From Maylandia zebra (Eukaryota; Chordata; Actinopteri; Cichliformes; Cichlidae), in contig NC_135177.1 in assembly GCF_041146795.1 (NCBI RefSeq), positions 21,374,560-21,438,559 on the forward strand: 64,000 bases of DNA, in the 5' to 3' direction. This document shows, in pieces, positions 20,509 to 34,059 of this stretch. Within the stretch, counting starts at the first letter, position 1; each line of letters opens with the position of its first letter. Both the position numbers and the translations under genes were made by a program. Below the pieces are notes generated by a model. The model ran no database searches. It was given only the letters and a program-made list of their open reading frames with translations, and was not told where the DNA came from.

Positions 20509-23209
20509 TTTTGCCTATGAGGTCTAAAACTTCTGCTTACATTTCAACATGAATGTACTACTACTTTCTACTTAGTACCCGAGTAATCCAGCAGAACAGC
20601 TCCAAGATGGTGGTGGTGTAAAGGCAGCCCTCTCTATGATATAGAGGAAATATATTTCATTTGAGGGTCAAATATTACAAGCTCCATTTAAAACAAACAG
20701 CACTATCAAAATACCAGGAAAAACGTAATTGCCTTTAAAAAAAACAATGTGTGCAGACCAGCTTTAATTGTGGACAAATTGAAATTCAAACTTCAGTCAG
20801 GTATAAATATACCCAAACGGTATATTTATTTTTTTTCTTTCCACCAAAGTAAATATGATTCAATAGATTTTTGTAATTCCACGAAAAATCACCTTGCCCG
20901 GTGGGCCGATGGCCAGTCCAGCTATGGTCATTACGAGGGAAATTTCTTTTGCAGTTTGTCTGAAAAGATGGACTTGCGCTTCGGGATCCTTTAAACATCA
21001 TCAGGCGCGTTGCTACGCGCTGTCTGTCCTGTCTGTGAGCTCACAAAGCAGCAGTACGGGGATGAATGACGTCACACACATGGATCCTCTGTCGGAATAT
21101 AGTAAAACCGAGGACGGTTGGTTAGTTGGCTTAGTCCTCCTTTGATCGAATCAAAGGATCAAAGGATCGAAGAGAGCTGACGTCATGGCTGACGTCACGG
21201 TCGCTGCCAGAAAAATCTATAAATAGACCCCAGTTTCTTTAACTCGGCATTTCAAGAAACACCTTGTTGTTTTCGCAAGCCAGGAATCCTTGGGAAAGAG
21301 AACAGTTTAACACTGAAATTATTCAGTTAGCGGTTTTGTTTTGTTTTTTGCGAAACTTTTATAGAAATGTCACAGGAACCGTCCAGCAATTCAGTGTCTC
21401 ACAGAGAAACGAGAGAGGAAGGACCGTCCAACTCAGGGGAGAGAGGAATAGTCCAGGGCATGGAGCCCAAAAAGAAAATTCGCATAAGCGAGATAGAGGG
21501 GGTGCCCGTAAAGATAACACTGCAGATTGGAGCACTTGAGCAAAATGTGCATGAACTTGAGGAAACGCAAGAGTTTCTCCTTGAACAGAACAACACCATT
21601 GTTGTTCAGCTGTCCAAGGCTGAAAGCGAGAGAAATGAACTAAAGAAACGGAATGCAGATCTCGAGAAAGCTTTGAAAACTATTAAGGGTCAAGTGGAAG
21701 AATTACAGTTTTCAAAAACCAAAAATGCTGCTGAACCTGAGGGACTTGAGACTCCTGTTGCTCAACCACCTCAGGATGAGGTTCAGGGTACTGGTATGTG
21801 GCATCGTGGTGCCAAATGCCTACTTAAAGTAGGTTTAGGTCTTGCCACAGCGGCCCTTATTGTTCCTGCAGCTTTCTGGGTCTTCTCAAAGATGTCCACC
21901 TGACGTGAATGACCCAGCTGCTCCCTGTGGCATTGTGTTTATAACTGATGCGCACCTGCGGACCACTTATGTGCACCCCTGTTTATAATCTTGTGAAAGA
22001 CGCACGACAGACCTGACCATATACTCGTGTTTTTCATCATCTACTTTTATTACTACAGGTTTACCACTACAGATGGCTGCAGCTTTGCAGCTCACAGCCA
22101 CACACAGTAACAACAACAACACAGCAGGACCTAGTTCAGCCTTTAAACCAGCAAGGCATGATTGCAGATTGGCGCTCAGGTGCGTCCACCTCCCCTGCTT
22201 TCCAACCACGGTCCACCAACTACACCAACCTCCGATAACTATGCAGTGCTCTCCTTTAAGTTTTATTTTGCCCCTCACCCCCCAACCAGTCGCGGCAGAT
22301 GACTGCCCCTTCTTGAACCTGGTTCTGCCTCAGGTTTCTTCCTGTGAAAGGGAGTTTTTCCTGGCCACCGTTGCCCAGTGCTTGTTCATAGGGGATCATT
22401 TGATTGTTGGGGTTTATTCTTTAAAATGTCATTTTATTTAAATTATTTCAGGTGAGGGGTTCACTTGATAGGGAGCACAAAAAGCTGCAAATAAAAAAAA
22501 AAAAAAAAGGTGTATTTAGCTGCAAATCAAAAATTAAAAAAAACAAATATTAAATTTCCCTACTGCTTCGTTTATTTACTTAAAAGAACAGCTTTAAATT
22601 TTGTGTGATAGTGTCATGGCCCTTGGTCAAGTGATCCAGGGTTTATCTTTTGGACTGTGTGAATCTGGTTTAATTTGTGTCCTTTGATTTAATAGTATTC
22701 ATGGTTCTGTTTCTCATCTCCCATGTGTCCATGTTGCTTTTGTATGTCGTGTCTCTTTAGCCGCCGCAGCAGTGCGCGGGCACATCCACATCATCCACGT
22801 CGCCGCCAACATACGTTGTATGTTTAGACCATTTATATCATTTGACATCCACAGGACATAGAGGTTCGAAAGACACTGAGTCATGCAATACCTTTAATGA
22901 GAATACTGTCAGTGAACACTGATGAGCTTCTGCTTCTTTAATGAGCCATAATTCTCATTAAAGAAGCAGGTTGGCTCATAAAGTGCTCTGTAGTTATCTA
23001 ATGCAACTGCCATTTGTTTCAGGACATAACCACAATCTGTAATCAACACAGGGTTTATTGAACTGTCGGCTGTGCAGACAACATGGCACGCATGAAAAAT
23101 GGGTAAGGACATTTTGTGAACACTCATAGTTGATGTCTTAATTATGGGAATAGCTACTATGTAATTGATGCTTCCTATTCTATCAGATAAGGTGCACCTT
23201 GTGTGGAAG
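20495..23209 (+). repeat. Array unit 2 (type A)
   Basis: TATA 21218, gene 21367-21903. Carries the 10-bp insertion type (AGCCACACACAGTAAC near 22096), 8 A residues in the leader A-tract (about 20738) and GTGCACCCC at 21971; these three define the A type of unit. Confidence 0.95.
21367..21903 (+). CDS. 178-residue coiled-coil, tail-anchored-type protein, copy 2
   Basis: The protein is identical to copy 1, with Lys-Gly at residues 107-108. It differs from copy 1 only by silent changes such as AAG for AAA before the ITLQIG segment. Confidence 0.8.
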   Translation: MSQEPSSNSVSHRETREEGPSNSGERGIVQGMEPKKKIRISEIEGVPVKITLQIGALEQNVHELEETQEFLLEQNNTIVVQLSKAESERNELKKRNADLEKALKTIKGQVEELQFSKTKNAAEPEGLETPVAQPPQDEVQGTGMWHRGAKCLLKVGLGLATAALIVPAAFWVFSKMST

Positions 23210-25919
23210 TTAAGTTGGCTCATTTTTGCCTATGAGGTCTAAAACTTCTGCTTACATTTCAACATGAATGTACTACTACTTTCTACTTAGTACCCGAGTA
23301 ATCCAGCAGAACAGCTCCAAGATGGTGGTGGTGTAAAGGCAGCCCTCTCTATGATATAGAGGAAATATATTTCATTTGAGGGTCAAATATTACAAGCTCC
23401 ATTTAAAACAAACAGCACTATCAAAATACCAGGAAAAACGTAATTGCCTTTAAAAAAAAACAATGTGTGCAGACCAGCTTTAATTGTGGACAAATTGAAA
23501 TTCAAACTTCAGTCAGGTATAAATATACCCAAACGGTATATTTATTTTTTTTCTTTCCACCAAAGTAAATATGATTCAATAGATTTTTGTAATTCCACGA
23601 AAAATCACCTTGCCCGGTGGGCCGATGGCCAGTCCAGCTATGGTCATTACGAGGGAAATTTCTTTTGCAGTTTGTCTGAAAAGATGGACTTGCGCTTCGG
23701 GATCCTTTAAACATCATCAGGCGCGTTGCTACGCGCTGTCTGTCCTGTCTGTGAGCTCACAAAGCAGCAGTACGGGGATGAATGACGTCACACACATGGA
23801 TCCTCTGTCGGAATATAGTAAAACCGAGGACGGTTGGTTAGTTGGCTTAGTCCTCCTTTGATCGAATCAAAGGATCAAAGGATCGAAGAGAGCTGACGTC
23901 ATGGCTGACGTCACGGTCGCTGCCAGAAAAATCTATAAATAGACCCCAGTTTCTTTAACTCGGCATTTCAAGAAACACCTTGTTGTTTTCGCAAGCCAGG
24001 AATCCTTGGGAAAGAGAACAGTTTAACACTGAAATTATTCAGTTAGCGGTTTTGTTTTGTTTTTTGCGAAACTTTTATAGAAATGTCACAGGAACCGTCC
24101 AGCAATTCAGTGTCTCACAGAGAAACGAGAGAGGAAGGACCGTCCAACTCAGGGGAGAGAGGAATAGTCCAGGGCATGGAGCCCAAAAAGAAAATTCGCA
24201 TAAGCGAGATAGAGGGGGTGCCCGTAAAGATAACACTGCAGATTGGAGCACTTGAGCAAAATGTGCATGAACTTGAGGAAACGCAAGAGTTTCTCCTTGA
24301 ACAGAACAACACCATTGTTGTTCAGCTGTCCAAGGCTGAAAGCGAGAGAAATGAACTAAAGAAACGGAATGCAGATCTCGAGAAAGCTTTGAAAACTATT
24401 AAGGGTCAAGTGGAAGAATTACAGTTTTCAAAAACCAAAAATGCTGCTGAACCTGAGGGACTTGAGACTCCTGTTGCTCAACCACCTCAGGATGAGGTTC
24501 AGGGTACTGGTATGTGGCATCGTGGTGCCAAATGCCTACTTAAAGTAGGTTTAGGTCTTGCCACAGCGGCCCTTATTGTTCCTGCAGCTTTCTGGGTCTT
24601 CTCAAAGATGTCCACCTGACGTGAATGACCCAGCTGCTCCCTGTGGCATTGTGTTTATAACTGATGCGCACCTGCGGACCACTTATGTGCATCCCTGTTT
24701 ATAATCTTGTGAAAGACGCACGACAGACCTGACCATATACTCGTGTTTTTCATCATCTACTTTTATTACTACAGGTTTACCACTACAGATGGCTGCAGCT
24801 TTGCAGCTCACAGTAACAACAACAACACAGCAGGACCTAGTTCAGCCTTTAAACCAGCAAGGCATGATTGCAGATTGGCGCTCAGGTGCGTCCACCTCCC
24901 CTGCTTTCCAACCACGGTCCACCAACTACACCAACCTCCGATAACTATGCAGTGCTCTCCTTTAAGTTTTATTTTGCCCCTCACCCCCCAACCAGTCGCG
25001 GCAGATGACTGCCCCTTCTTGAACCTGGTTCTGCCTCAGGTTTCTTCCTGTGAAAGGGAGTTTTTCCTGGCCACCGTTGCCCAGTGCTTGTTCATAGGGG
25101 ATCATTTGATTGTTGGGGTTTATTCTTTAAAATGTCATTTTATTTAAATTATTTCAGGTGAGGGGTTCACTTGATAGGGAGCACAAAAAGCTGCAAATAA
25201 AAACAAATTAAAAAAAAGGTGTATTTAGCTGCAAATCAAAAATAAAAAAAAAACAAATATTAAATTTCCCTACTGCTTCGTTTATTTACTTAAAAGAACA
25301 GCTTTAAATTTTGTGTGATAGTGTCATGGCCCTTGGTCAAGTGATCCAGGGTTTATCTTTTGGACTGTGTGAATCTGGTTTAATTTGTGTCCTTTGATTT
25401 AATAGTATTCATGGTTCTGTTTCTCATCTCCCATGTGTCCATGTTGCTTTTGTATGTCGTGTCTCTTTAGCCGCCGCAGCAGTGGGCGGGCACATCCACA
25501 TCATCCACGTCGCCGCCAACATACGTTGTATGTTTAGACCATTTATATCATTTGACATCCACAGGACATAGAGGTTCGAAAGACACTGAGTCATGCAATA
25601 CCTTTAATGAGAATACTGTCAGTGAACACTGATGAGCTTCTGCTTCTTTAATGAGCCATAATTCTCATTAAAGAAGCAGGTTGGCTCATAAAGTGCTCTG
25701 TAGTTATCTAATGCAACTGCCATTTGTTTCAGGACATAACCACAATCTGTAATCAACACAGGGTTTATTGAACTGTCGGCTGTGCAGACAACATGGCACG
25801 CATGAAAAATGGGTAAGGACATTTTGTGAACACTCATAGTTGATGTCTTAATTATGGGAATAGCTACTATGTAATTGATGCTTCCTATTCTATCAGATAA
25901 GGTGCACCTTGTGTGGAAG
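23210..25919 (+). repeat. Array unit 3 (type B)
   Basis: TATA 23934, gene 24083-24619. Lacks the 10-bp CCACACACAG insertion (near 24810), has 9 A residues in the leader tract (near 23451) and GTGCATCCC; these define the B type. The tract after the 3' AATAAA reads AAATAAAAACAAATT, a variant shared with unit 6. Confidence 0.95.
24083..24619 (+). CDS. 178-residue coiled-coil, tail-anchored-type protein, copy 3
   Basis: Same protein as copies 1 and 2 (Lys-Gly at 107-108), even though it sits in a B-type unit. Copies 5 and 7, also in B-type units, carry Gln-Cys there. Confidence 0.8.
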   Translation: MSQEPSSNSVSHRETREEGPSNSGERGIVQGMEPKKKIRISEIEGVPVKITLQIGALEQNVHELEETQEFLLEQNNTIVVQLSKAESERNELKKRNADLEKALKTIKGQVEELQFSKTKNAAEPEGLETPVAQPPQDEVQGTGMWHRGAKCLLKVGLGLATAALIVPAAFWVFSKMST

Positions 25920-28635
25920 TTAAGTTGGCTCATTTTTGCCTATGAGGTCTAAAACTTCTGCTTACATTTCAACATGAATGTACTACTACTTTCTACTTAG
26001 TACCCGAGTAATCCAGCAGAACAGCTCCAAGATGGTGGTGGTGTAAAGGCAGCCCTCTCTATGATATAGAGGAAATATATTTCATTTGAGGGTCAAATAT
26101 TACAAGCTCCATTTAAAACAAACAGCACTATCAAAATACCAGGAAAAACGTAATTGCCTTTAAAAAAAACAATGTGTGCAGACCAGCTTTAATTGTGGAC
26201 AAATTGAAATTCAAACTTCAGTCAGGTATAAATATACCCAAACGGTATATTTATTTTTTTTCTTTCCACCAAAGTAAATATGATTCAATAGATTTTTGTA
26301 ATTCCACGAAAAATCACCTTGCCCGGTGGGCCGATGGCCAGTCCAGCTATGGTCATTACGAGGGAAATTTCTTTTGCAGTTTGTCTGAAAAGATGGACTT
26401 GCGCTTCGGGATCCTTTAAACATCATCAGGCGCGTTGCTACGCGCTGTCTGTCCTGTCTGTGAGCTCACAAAGCAGCAGTACGGGGATGAATGACGTCAC
26501 ACACATGGATCCTCTGTCGGAATATAGTAAAACCGAGGACGGTTGGTTAGTTGGCTTAGTCCTCCTTTGATCGAATCAAAGGATCAAAGGATCGAAGAGA
26601 GCTGACGTCATGGCTGACGTCACGGTCGCTGCCAGAAAAATCTATAAATAGACCCCAGTTTCTTTAACTCGGCATTTCAAGAAACACCTTGTTGTTTTCG
26701 CAAGCCAGGAATCCTTGGGAAAGAGAACAGTTTAACACTGAAATTATTCAGTTAGCGGTTTTGTTTTGTTTTTTGCGAAACTTTTATAGAAATGTCACAG
26801 GAACCGTCCAGCAATTCAGTGTCTCACAGAGAAACGAGAGAGGAAGGACCGTCCAACTCAGGGGAGAGAGGAATAGTCCAGGGCATGGAGCCCAAAAAGA
26901 AAATTCGCATAAGCGAGATAGAGGGGGTGCCCGTAAAGATAACACTGCAGATTGGAGCACTTGAGCAAAATGTGCATGAACTTGAGGAAACGCAAGAGTT
27001 TCTCCTTGAACAGAACAACACCATTGTTGTTCAGCTGTCCAAGGCTGAAAGCGAGAGAAATGAACTAAAGAAACGGAATGCAGATCTCGAGAAAGCTTTG
27101 AAAACTATTAAGGGTCAAGTGGAAGAATTACAGTTTTCAAAAACCAAAAATGCTGCTGAACCTGAGGGACTTGAGACTCCTGTTGCTCAACCACCTCAGG
27201 ATGAGGTTCAGGGTACTGGTATGTGGCATCGTGGTGCCAAATGCCTACTTAAAGTAGGTTTAGGTCTTGCCACAGCGGCCCTTATTGTTCCTGCAGCTTT
27301 CTGGGTCTTCTCAAAGATGTCCACCTGACGTGAATGACCCAGCTGCTCCCTGTGGCATTGTGTTTATAACTGATGCGCACCTGCGGACCACTTATGTGCA
27401 CCCCTGTTTATAATCTTGTGAAAGACGCACGACAGACCTGACCATATACTCGTGTTTTTCATCATCTACTTTTATTACTACAGGTTTACCACTACAGATG
27501 GCTGCAGCTTTGCAGCTCACAGCCACACACAGTAACAACAACAACACAGCAGGACCTAGTTCAGCCTTTAAACCAGCAAGGCATGATTGCAGATTGGCGC
27601 TCAGGTGCGTCCACCTCCCCTGCTTTCCAACCACGGTCCACCAACTACACCAACCTCCGATAACTATGCAGTGCTCTCCTTTAAGTTTTATTTTGCCCCT
27701 CACCCCCCAACCAGTCGCGGCAGATGACTGCCCCTTCTTGAACCTGGTTCTGCCTCAGGTTTCTTCCTGTGAAAGGGAGTTTTTCCTGGCCACCGTTGCC
27801 CAGTGCTTGTTCATAGGGGATCATTTGATTGTTGGGGTTTATTCTTTAAAATGTCATTTTATTTAAATTATTTCAGGTGAGGGGTTCACTTGATAGGGAG
27901 CACAAAAAGCTGCAAATAAAAAAAAAAAAAAAAAGGTGTATTTAGCTGCAAATCAAAAATTAAAAAAAACAAATATTAAATTTCCCTACTGCTTCGTTTA
28001 TTTACTTAAAAGAACAGCTTTAAATTTTGTGTGATAGTGTCATGGCCCTTGGTCAAGTGATCCAGGGTTTATCTTTTGGACTGTGTGAATCTGGTTTAAT
28101 TTGTGTCCTTTGATTTAATAGTATTCATGGTTCTGTTTCTCATCTCCCATGTGTCCATGTTGCTTTTGTATGTCGTGTCTCTTTAGCCGCCGCAGCAGTG
28201 CGCGGGCACATCCACATCATCCACGTCGCCGCCAACATACGTTGTATGTTTAGACCATTTATATCATTTGACATCCACAGGACATAGAGGTTCGAAAGAC
28301 ACTGAGTCATGCAATACCTTTAATGAGAATACTGTCAGTGAACACTGATGAGCTTCTGCTTCTTTAATGAGCCATAATTCTCATTAAAGAAGCAGGTTGG
28401 CTCATAAAGTGCTCTGTAGTTATCTAATGCAACTGCCATTTGTTTCAGGACATAACCACAATCTGTAATCAACACAGGGTTTATTGAACTGTCGGCTGTG
28501 CAGACAACATGGCACGCATGAAAAATGGGTAAGGACATTTTGTGAACACTCATAGTTGATGTCTTAATTATGGGAATAGCTACTATGTAATTGATGCTTC
28601 CTATTCTATCAGATAAGGTGCACCTTGTGTGGAAG
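25920..28635 (+). repeat. Array unit 4 (type A)
   Basis: TATA 26643, gene 26792-27328. A-type markers are all present (10-bp insertion, 8 A leader tract, GTGCACCCC). Shares GTGCGCGGGC near 28199 with units 2 and 5; the other units read GTGGGCGGGC. Confidence 0.95.
26792..27328 (+). CDS. 178-residue coiled-coil, tail-anchored-type protein, copy 4
   Basis: Protein identical to copies 1-3 (Lys-Gly at 107-108); no private coding change seen. Confidence 0.8.
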   Translation: MSQEPSSNSVSHRETREEGPSNSGERGIVQGMEPKKKIRISEIEGVPVKITLQIGALEQNVHELEETQEFLLEQNNTIVVQLSKAESERNELKKRNADLEKALKTIKGQVEELQFSKTKNAAEPEGLETPVAQPPQDEVQGTGMWHRGAKCLLKVGLGLATAALIVPAAFWVFSKMST

Positions 28636-31341
28636 TTAAGTTGGCTCATTTTTGCCTATGAGGTCTAAAACTTCTGCTTACATTTCAACATGAATGTACT
28701 ACTACTTTCTACTTAGTACCCGAGTAATCCAGCAGAACAGCTCCAAGATGGTGGTGGTGTAAAGGCAGCCCTCTCTATGATATAGAGGAAATATATTTCA
28801 TTTGAGGGTCAAATATTACAAGCTCCATTTAAAACAAACAGCACTATCAAAATACCAGGAAAAACGTAATTGCCTTTAAAAAAAAACAATGTGTGCAGAC
28901 CAGCTTTAATTGTGGACAAATTGAAATTCAAACTTCAGTCAGGTATAAATATACCCAAACGGTATATTTATTTTTTTTCTTTCCACCAAAGTAAATATGA
29001 TTCAATAGATTTTTGTAATTCCACGAAAAATCACCTTGCCCGGTGGGCCGATGGCCAGTCCAGCTATGGTCATTACGAGGGAAATTTCTTTTGCAGTTTG
29101 TCTGAAAAGATGGACTTGCGCTTCGGGATCCTTTAAACATCATCAGGCGCGTTGCTACGCGCTGTCTGTCCTGTCTGTGAGCTCACAAAGCAGCAGTACG
29201 GGGATGAATGACGTCACACACATGGATCCTCTGTCGGAATATAGTAAAACCGAGGACGGTTGGTTAGTTGGCTTAGTCCTCCTTTGATCGAATCAAAGGA
29301 TCAAAGGATCGAAGAGAGCTGACGTCATGGCTGACGTCACGGTCGCTGCCAGAAAAATCTATAAATAGACCCCAGTTTCTTTAACTCGGCATTTCAAGAA
29401 ACACCTTGTTGTTTTCGCAAGCCAGGAATCCTTGGGAAAGAGAACAGTTTAACACTGAAATTATTCAGTTAGCGGTTTTGTTTTGTTTTTTGCGAAACTT
29501 TTATAGAAATGTCACAGGAACCGTCCAGCAATTCAGTGTCTCACAGAGAAACGAGAGAGGAAGGACCGTCCAACTCAGGGGAGAGAGGAATAGTCCAGGG
29601 CATGGAGCCCAAAAAGAAAATTCGCATAAGCGAGATAGAGGGGGTGCCCGTAAAGATAACACTGCAGATTGGAGCACTTGAGCAAAATGTGCATGAACTT
29701 GAGGAAACGCAAGAGTTTCTCCTTGAACAGAACAACACCATTGTTGTTCAGCTGTCCAAGGCTGAAAGCGAGAGAAATGAACTAAAGAAACGGAATGCAG
29801 ATCTCGAGAAAGCTTTGAAAACTATTCAGTGTCAAGTGGAAGAATTACAGTTTTCAAAAACCAAAAATGCTGCTGAACCTGAGGGACTTGAGACTCCTGT
29901 TGCTCAACCACCTCAGGATGAGGTTCAGGGTACTGGTATGTGGCATCGTGGTGCCAAATGCCTACTTAAAGTAGGTTTAGGTCTTGCCACAGCGGCCCTT
30001 ATTGTTCCTGCAGCTTTCTGGGTCTTCTCAAAGATGTCCACCTGACGTGAATGACCCAGCTGCTCCCTGTGGCATTGTGTTTATAACTGATGCGCACCTG
30101 CGGACCACTTATGTGCATCCCTGTTTATAATCTTGTGAAAGACGCACGACAGACCTGACCATATACTCGTGTTTTTCATCATCTACTTTTATTACTACAG
30201 GTTTACCACTACAGATGGCTGCAGCTTTGCAGCTCACAGTAACAACAACAACACAGCAGGACCTAGTTCAGCCTTTAAACCAGCAAGGCATGATTGCAGA
30301 TTGGCGCTCAGGTGCGTCCACCTCCCCTGCTTTCCAACCACGGTCCACCAACTACACCAACCTCCGATAACTATGCAGTGCTCTCCTTTAAGTTTTATTT
30401 TGCCCCTCACCCCCCAACCAGTCGCGGCAGATGACTGCCCCTTCTTGAACCTGGTTCTGCCTCAGGTTTCTTCCTGTGAAAGGGAGTTTTTCCTGGCCAC
30501 CGTTGCCCAGTGCTTGTTCATAGGGGATCATTTGATTGTTGGGGTTTATTCTTTAAAATGTCATTTTATTTAAATTATTTCAGGTGAGGGGTTCACTTGA
30601 TAGGGAGCACAAAAAGCTGCAAATAAAAAAAAAAAAAAAAGGTGTATTTAGCTGCAAATCAAAAATTAAAAAAAACAAATATTAAATTTCCCTACTGCTT
30701 CGTTTATTTACTTAAAAGAACAGCTTTAAATTTTGTGTGATAGTGTCATGGCCCTTGGTCAAGTGATCCAGGGTTTATCTTTTGGACTGTGTGAATCTGG
30801 TTTAATTTGTGTCCTTTGATTTAATAGTATTCATGGTTCTGTTTCTCATCTCCCATGTGTCCATGTTGCTTTTGTATGTCGTGTCTCTTTAGCCGCCGCA
30901 GCAGTGCGCGGGCACATCCACATCATCCACGTCGCCGCCAACATACGTTGTATGTTTAGACCATTTATATCATTTGACATCCACAGGACATAGAGGTTCG
31001 AAAGACACTGAGTCATGCAATACCTTTAATGAGAATACTGTCAGTGAACACTGATGAGCTTCTGCTTCTTTAATGAGCCATAATTCTCATTAAAGAAGCA
31101 GGTTGGCTCATAAAGTGCTCTGTAGTTATCTAATGCAACTGCCATTTGTTTCAGGACATAACCACAATCTGTAATCAACACAGGGTTTATTGAACTGTCG
31201 GCTGTGCAGACAACATGGCACGCATGAAAAATGGGTAAGGACATTTTGTGAACACTCATAGTTGATGTCTTAATTATGGGAATAGCTACTATGTAATTGA
31301 TGCTTCCTATTCTATCAGATAAGGTGCACCTTGTGTGGAAG
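28636..31341 (+). repeat. Array unit 5 (type B)
   Basis: TATA 29360, gene 29509-30045. B-type markers are present (no 10-bp insertion, 9 A leader tract, GTGCATCCC). It carries the Gln-Cys coding variant. Confidence 0.95.
29509..30045 (+). CDS. 178-residue coiled-coil, tail-anchored-type protein, copy 5 (QC variant)
   Basis: Residues 107-108 are Gln-Cys (ATTCAGTGTCAAG) instead of Lys-Gly (ATTAAGGGTCAAG), inside the predicted coiled coil. The change removes a helix-breaking glycine and adds a cysteine that could form a disulfide or be modified; either effect is inference. Otherwise identical to copy 1. Confidence 0.8.
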   Translation: MSQEPSSNSVSHRETREEGPSNSGERGIVQGMEPKKKIRISEIEGVPVKITLQIGALEQNVHELEETQEFLLEQNNTIVVQLSKAESERNELKKRNADLEKALKTIQCQVEELQFSKTKNAAEPEGLETPVAQPPQDEVQGTGMWHRGAKCLLKVGLGLATAALIVPAAFWVFSKMST

Positions 31342-34059
31342 TTAAGTTGGCTCATTTTTGCCTATGAGGTCTAAAACTTCTGCTTACATTTCAACATGAA
31401 TGTACTACTACTTTCTACTTAGTACCCGAGTAATCCAGCAGAACAGCTCCAAGATGGTGGTGGTGTAAAGGCAGCCCTCTCTATGATATAGAGGAAATAT
31501 ATTTCATTTGAGGGTCAAATATTACAAGCTCCATTTAAAACAAACAGCACTATCAAAATACCAGGAAAAACGTAATTGCCTTTAAAAAAAACAATGTGTG
31601 CAGACCAGCTTTAATTGTGGACAAATTGAAATTCAAACTTCAGTCAGGTATAAATATACCCAAACGGTATATTTATTTTTTTTCTTTCCACCAAAGTAAA
31701 TATGATTCAATAGATTTTTGTAATTCCACGAAAAATCACCTTGCCCGGTGGGCCGATGGCCAGTCCAGCTATGGTCATTACGAGGGAAATTTCTTTTGCA
31801 GTTTGTCTGAAAAGATGGACTTGCGCTTCGGGATCCTTTAAACATCATCAGGCGCGTTGCTACGCGCTGTCTGTCCTGTCTGTGAGCTCACAAAGCAGCA
31901 GTACGGGGATGAATGACGTCACACACATGGATCCTCTGTCGGAATATAGTAAAACCGAGGACGGTTGGTTAGTTGGCTTAGTCCTCCTTTGATCGAATCA
32001 AAGGATCAAAGGATCGAAGAGAGCTGACGTCATGGCTGACGTCACGGTCGCTGCCAGAAAAATCTATAAATAGACCCCAGTTTCTTTAACTCGGCATTTC
32101 AAGAAACACCTTGTTGTTTTCGCAAGCCAGGAATCCTTGGGAAAGAGAACAGTTTAACACTGAAATTATTCAGTTAGCGGTTTTGTTTTGTTTTTTGCGA
32201 AACTTTTATAGAAATGTCACAGGAACCGTCCAGCAATTCAGTGTCTCACAGAGAAACGAGAGAGGAAGGACCGTCCAACTCAGGGGAGAGAGGAATAGTC
32301 CAGGGCATGGAGCCCAAAAAGAAAATTCGCATAAGCGAGATAGAGGGGGTGCCCGTAAAGATAACACTGCAGATTGGAGCACTTGAGCAAAATGTGCATG
32401 AACTTGAGGAAACGCAAGAGTTTCTCCTTGAACAGAACAACACCATTGTTGTTCAGCTGTCCAAGGCTGAAAGCGAGAGAAATGAACTAAAGAAACGGAA
32501 TGCAGATCTCGAGAAAGCTTTGAAAACTATTAAGGGTCAAGTGGAAGAATTACAGTTTTCAAAAACCAAAAATGCTGCTGAACCTGAGGGACTTGAGACT
32601 CCTGTTGCTCAACCACCTCAGGATGAGGTTCAGGGTACTGGTATGTGGCATCGTGGTGCCAAATGCCTACTTAAAGTAGGTTTAGGTCTTGCCACAGCGG
32701 CCCTTATTGTTCCTGCAGCTTTCTGGGTCTTCTCAAAGATGTCCACCTGACGTGAATGACCCAGCTGCTCCCTGTGGCATTGTGTTTATAACTGATGCGC
32801 ACCTGCGGACCACTTATGTGCACCCCTGTTTATAATCTTGTGAAAGACGCACGACAGACCTGACCATATACTCGTGTTTTTCATCATCTACTTTTATTAC
32901 TACAGGTTTACCACTACAGATGGCTGCAGCTTTGCAGCTCACAGCCACACACAGTAACAACAACAACACAGCAGGACCTAGTTCAGCCTTTAAACCAGCA
33001 AGGCATGATTGCAGATTGGCGCTCAGGTGCGTCCACCTCCCCTGCTTTCCAACCACGGTCCACCAACTACACCAACCTCCGATAACTATGCAGTGCTCTC
33101 CTTTAAGTTTTATTTTGCCCCTCACCCCCCAACCAGTCGCGGCAGATGACTGCCCCTTCTTGAACCTGGTTCTGCCTCAGGTTTCTTCCTGTGAAAGGGA
33201 GTTTTTCCTGGCCACCGTTGCCCAGTGCTTGTTCATAGGGGATCATTTGATTGTTGGGGTTTATTCTTTAAAATGTCATTTTATTTAAATTATTTCAGGT
33301 GAGGGGTTCACTTGATAGGGAGCACAAAAAGCTGCAAATAAAAACAAATTAAAAAAAAGGTGTATTTAGCTGCAAATCAAAAATAAAAAAAAACAAATAT
33401 TAAATTTCCCTACTGCTTCGTTTATTTACTTAAAAGAACAGCTTTAAATTTTGTGTGATAGTGTCATGGCCCTTGGTCAAGTGATCCAGGGTTTATCTTT
33501 TGGACTGTGTGAATCTGGTTTAATTTGTGTCCTTTGATTTAATAGTATTCATGGTTCTGTTTCTCATCTCCCATGTGTCCATGTTGCTTTTGTATGTCGT
33601 GTCTCTTTAGCCGCCGCAGCAGTGGGCGGGCACATCCACATCATCCACGTCGCCGCCAACATACGTTGTATGTTTAGACCATTTATATCATTTGACATCC
33701 ACAGGACATAGAGGTTCGAAAGACACTGAGTCATGCAATACCTTTAATGAGAATACTGTCAGTGAACACTGATGAGCTTCTGCTTCTTTAATGAGCCATA
33801 ATTCTCATTAAAGAAGCAGGTTGGCTCATAAAGTGCTCTGTAGTTATCTAATGCAACTGCCATTTGTTTCAGGACATAACCACAATCTGTAATCAACACA
33901 GGGTTTATTGAACTGTCGGCTGTGCAGACAACATGGCACGCATGAAAAATGGGTAAGGACATTTTGTGAACACTCATAGTTGATGTCTTAATTATGGGAA
34001 TAGCTACTATGTAATTGATGCTTCCTATTCTATCAGATAAGGTGCACCTTGTGTGGAAG
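31342..34059 (+). repeat. Array unit 6 (type A)
   Basis: TATA 32065, gene 32214-32750. A-type markers are present, but the 3' A-rich tract is the AAATAAAAACAAATT form otherwise seen in unit 3, a sign of exchange between units. Confidence 0.95.
32214..32750 (+). CDS. 178-residue coiled-coil, tail-anchored-type protein, copy 6
   Basis: Protein identical to copy 1 (Lys-Gly at 107-108), lying between two Gln-Cys copies. Confidence 0.8.
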   Translation: MSQEPSSNSVSHRETREEGPSNSGERGIVQGMEPKKKIRISEIEGVPVKITLQIGALEQNVHELEETQEFLLEQNNTIVVQLSKAESERNELKKRNADLEKALKTIKGQVEELQFSKTKNAAEPEGLETPVAQPPQDEVQGTGMWHRGAKCLLKVGLGLATAALIVPAAFWVFSKMST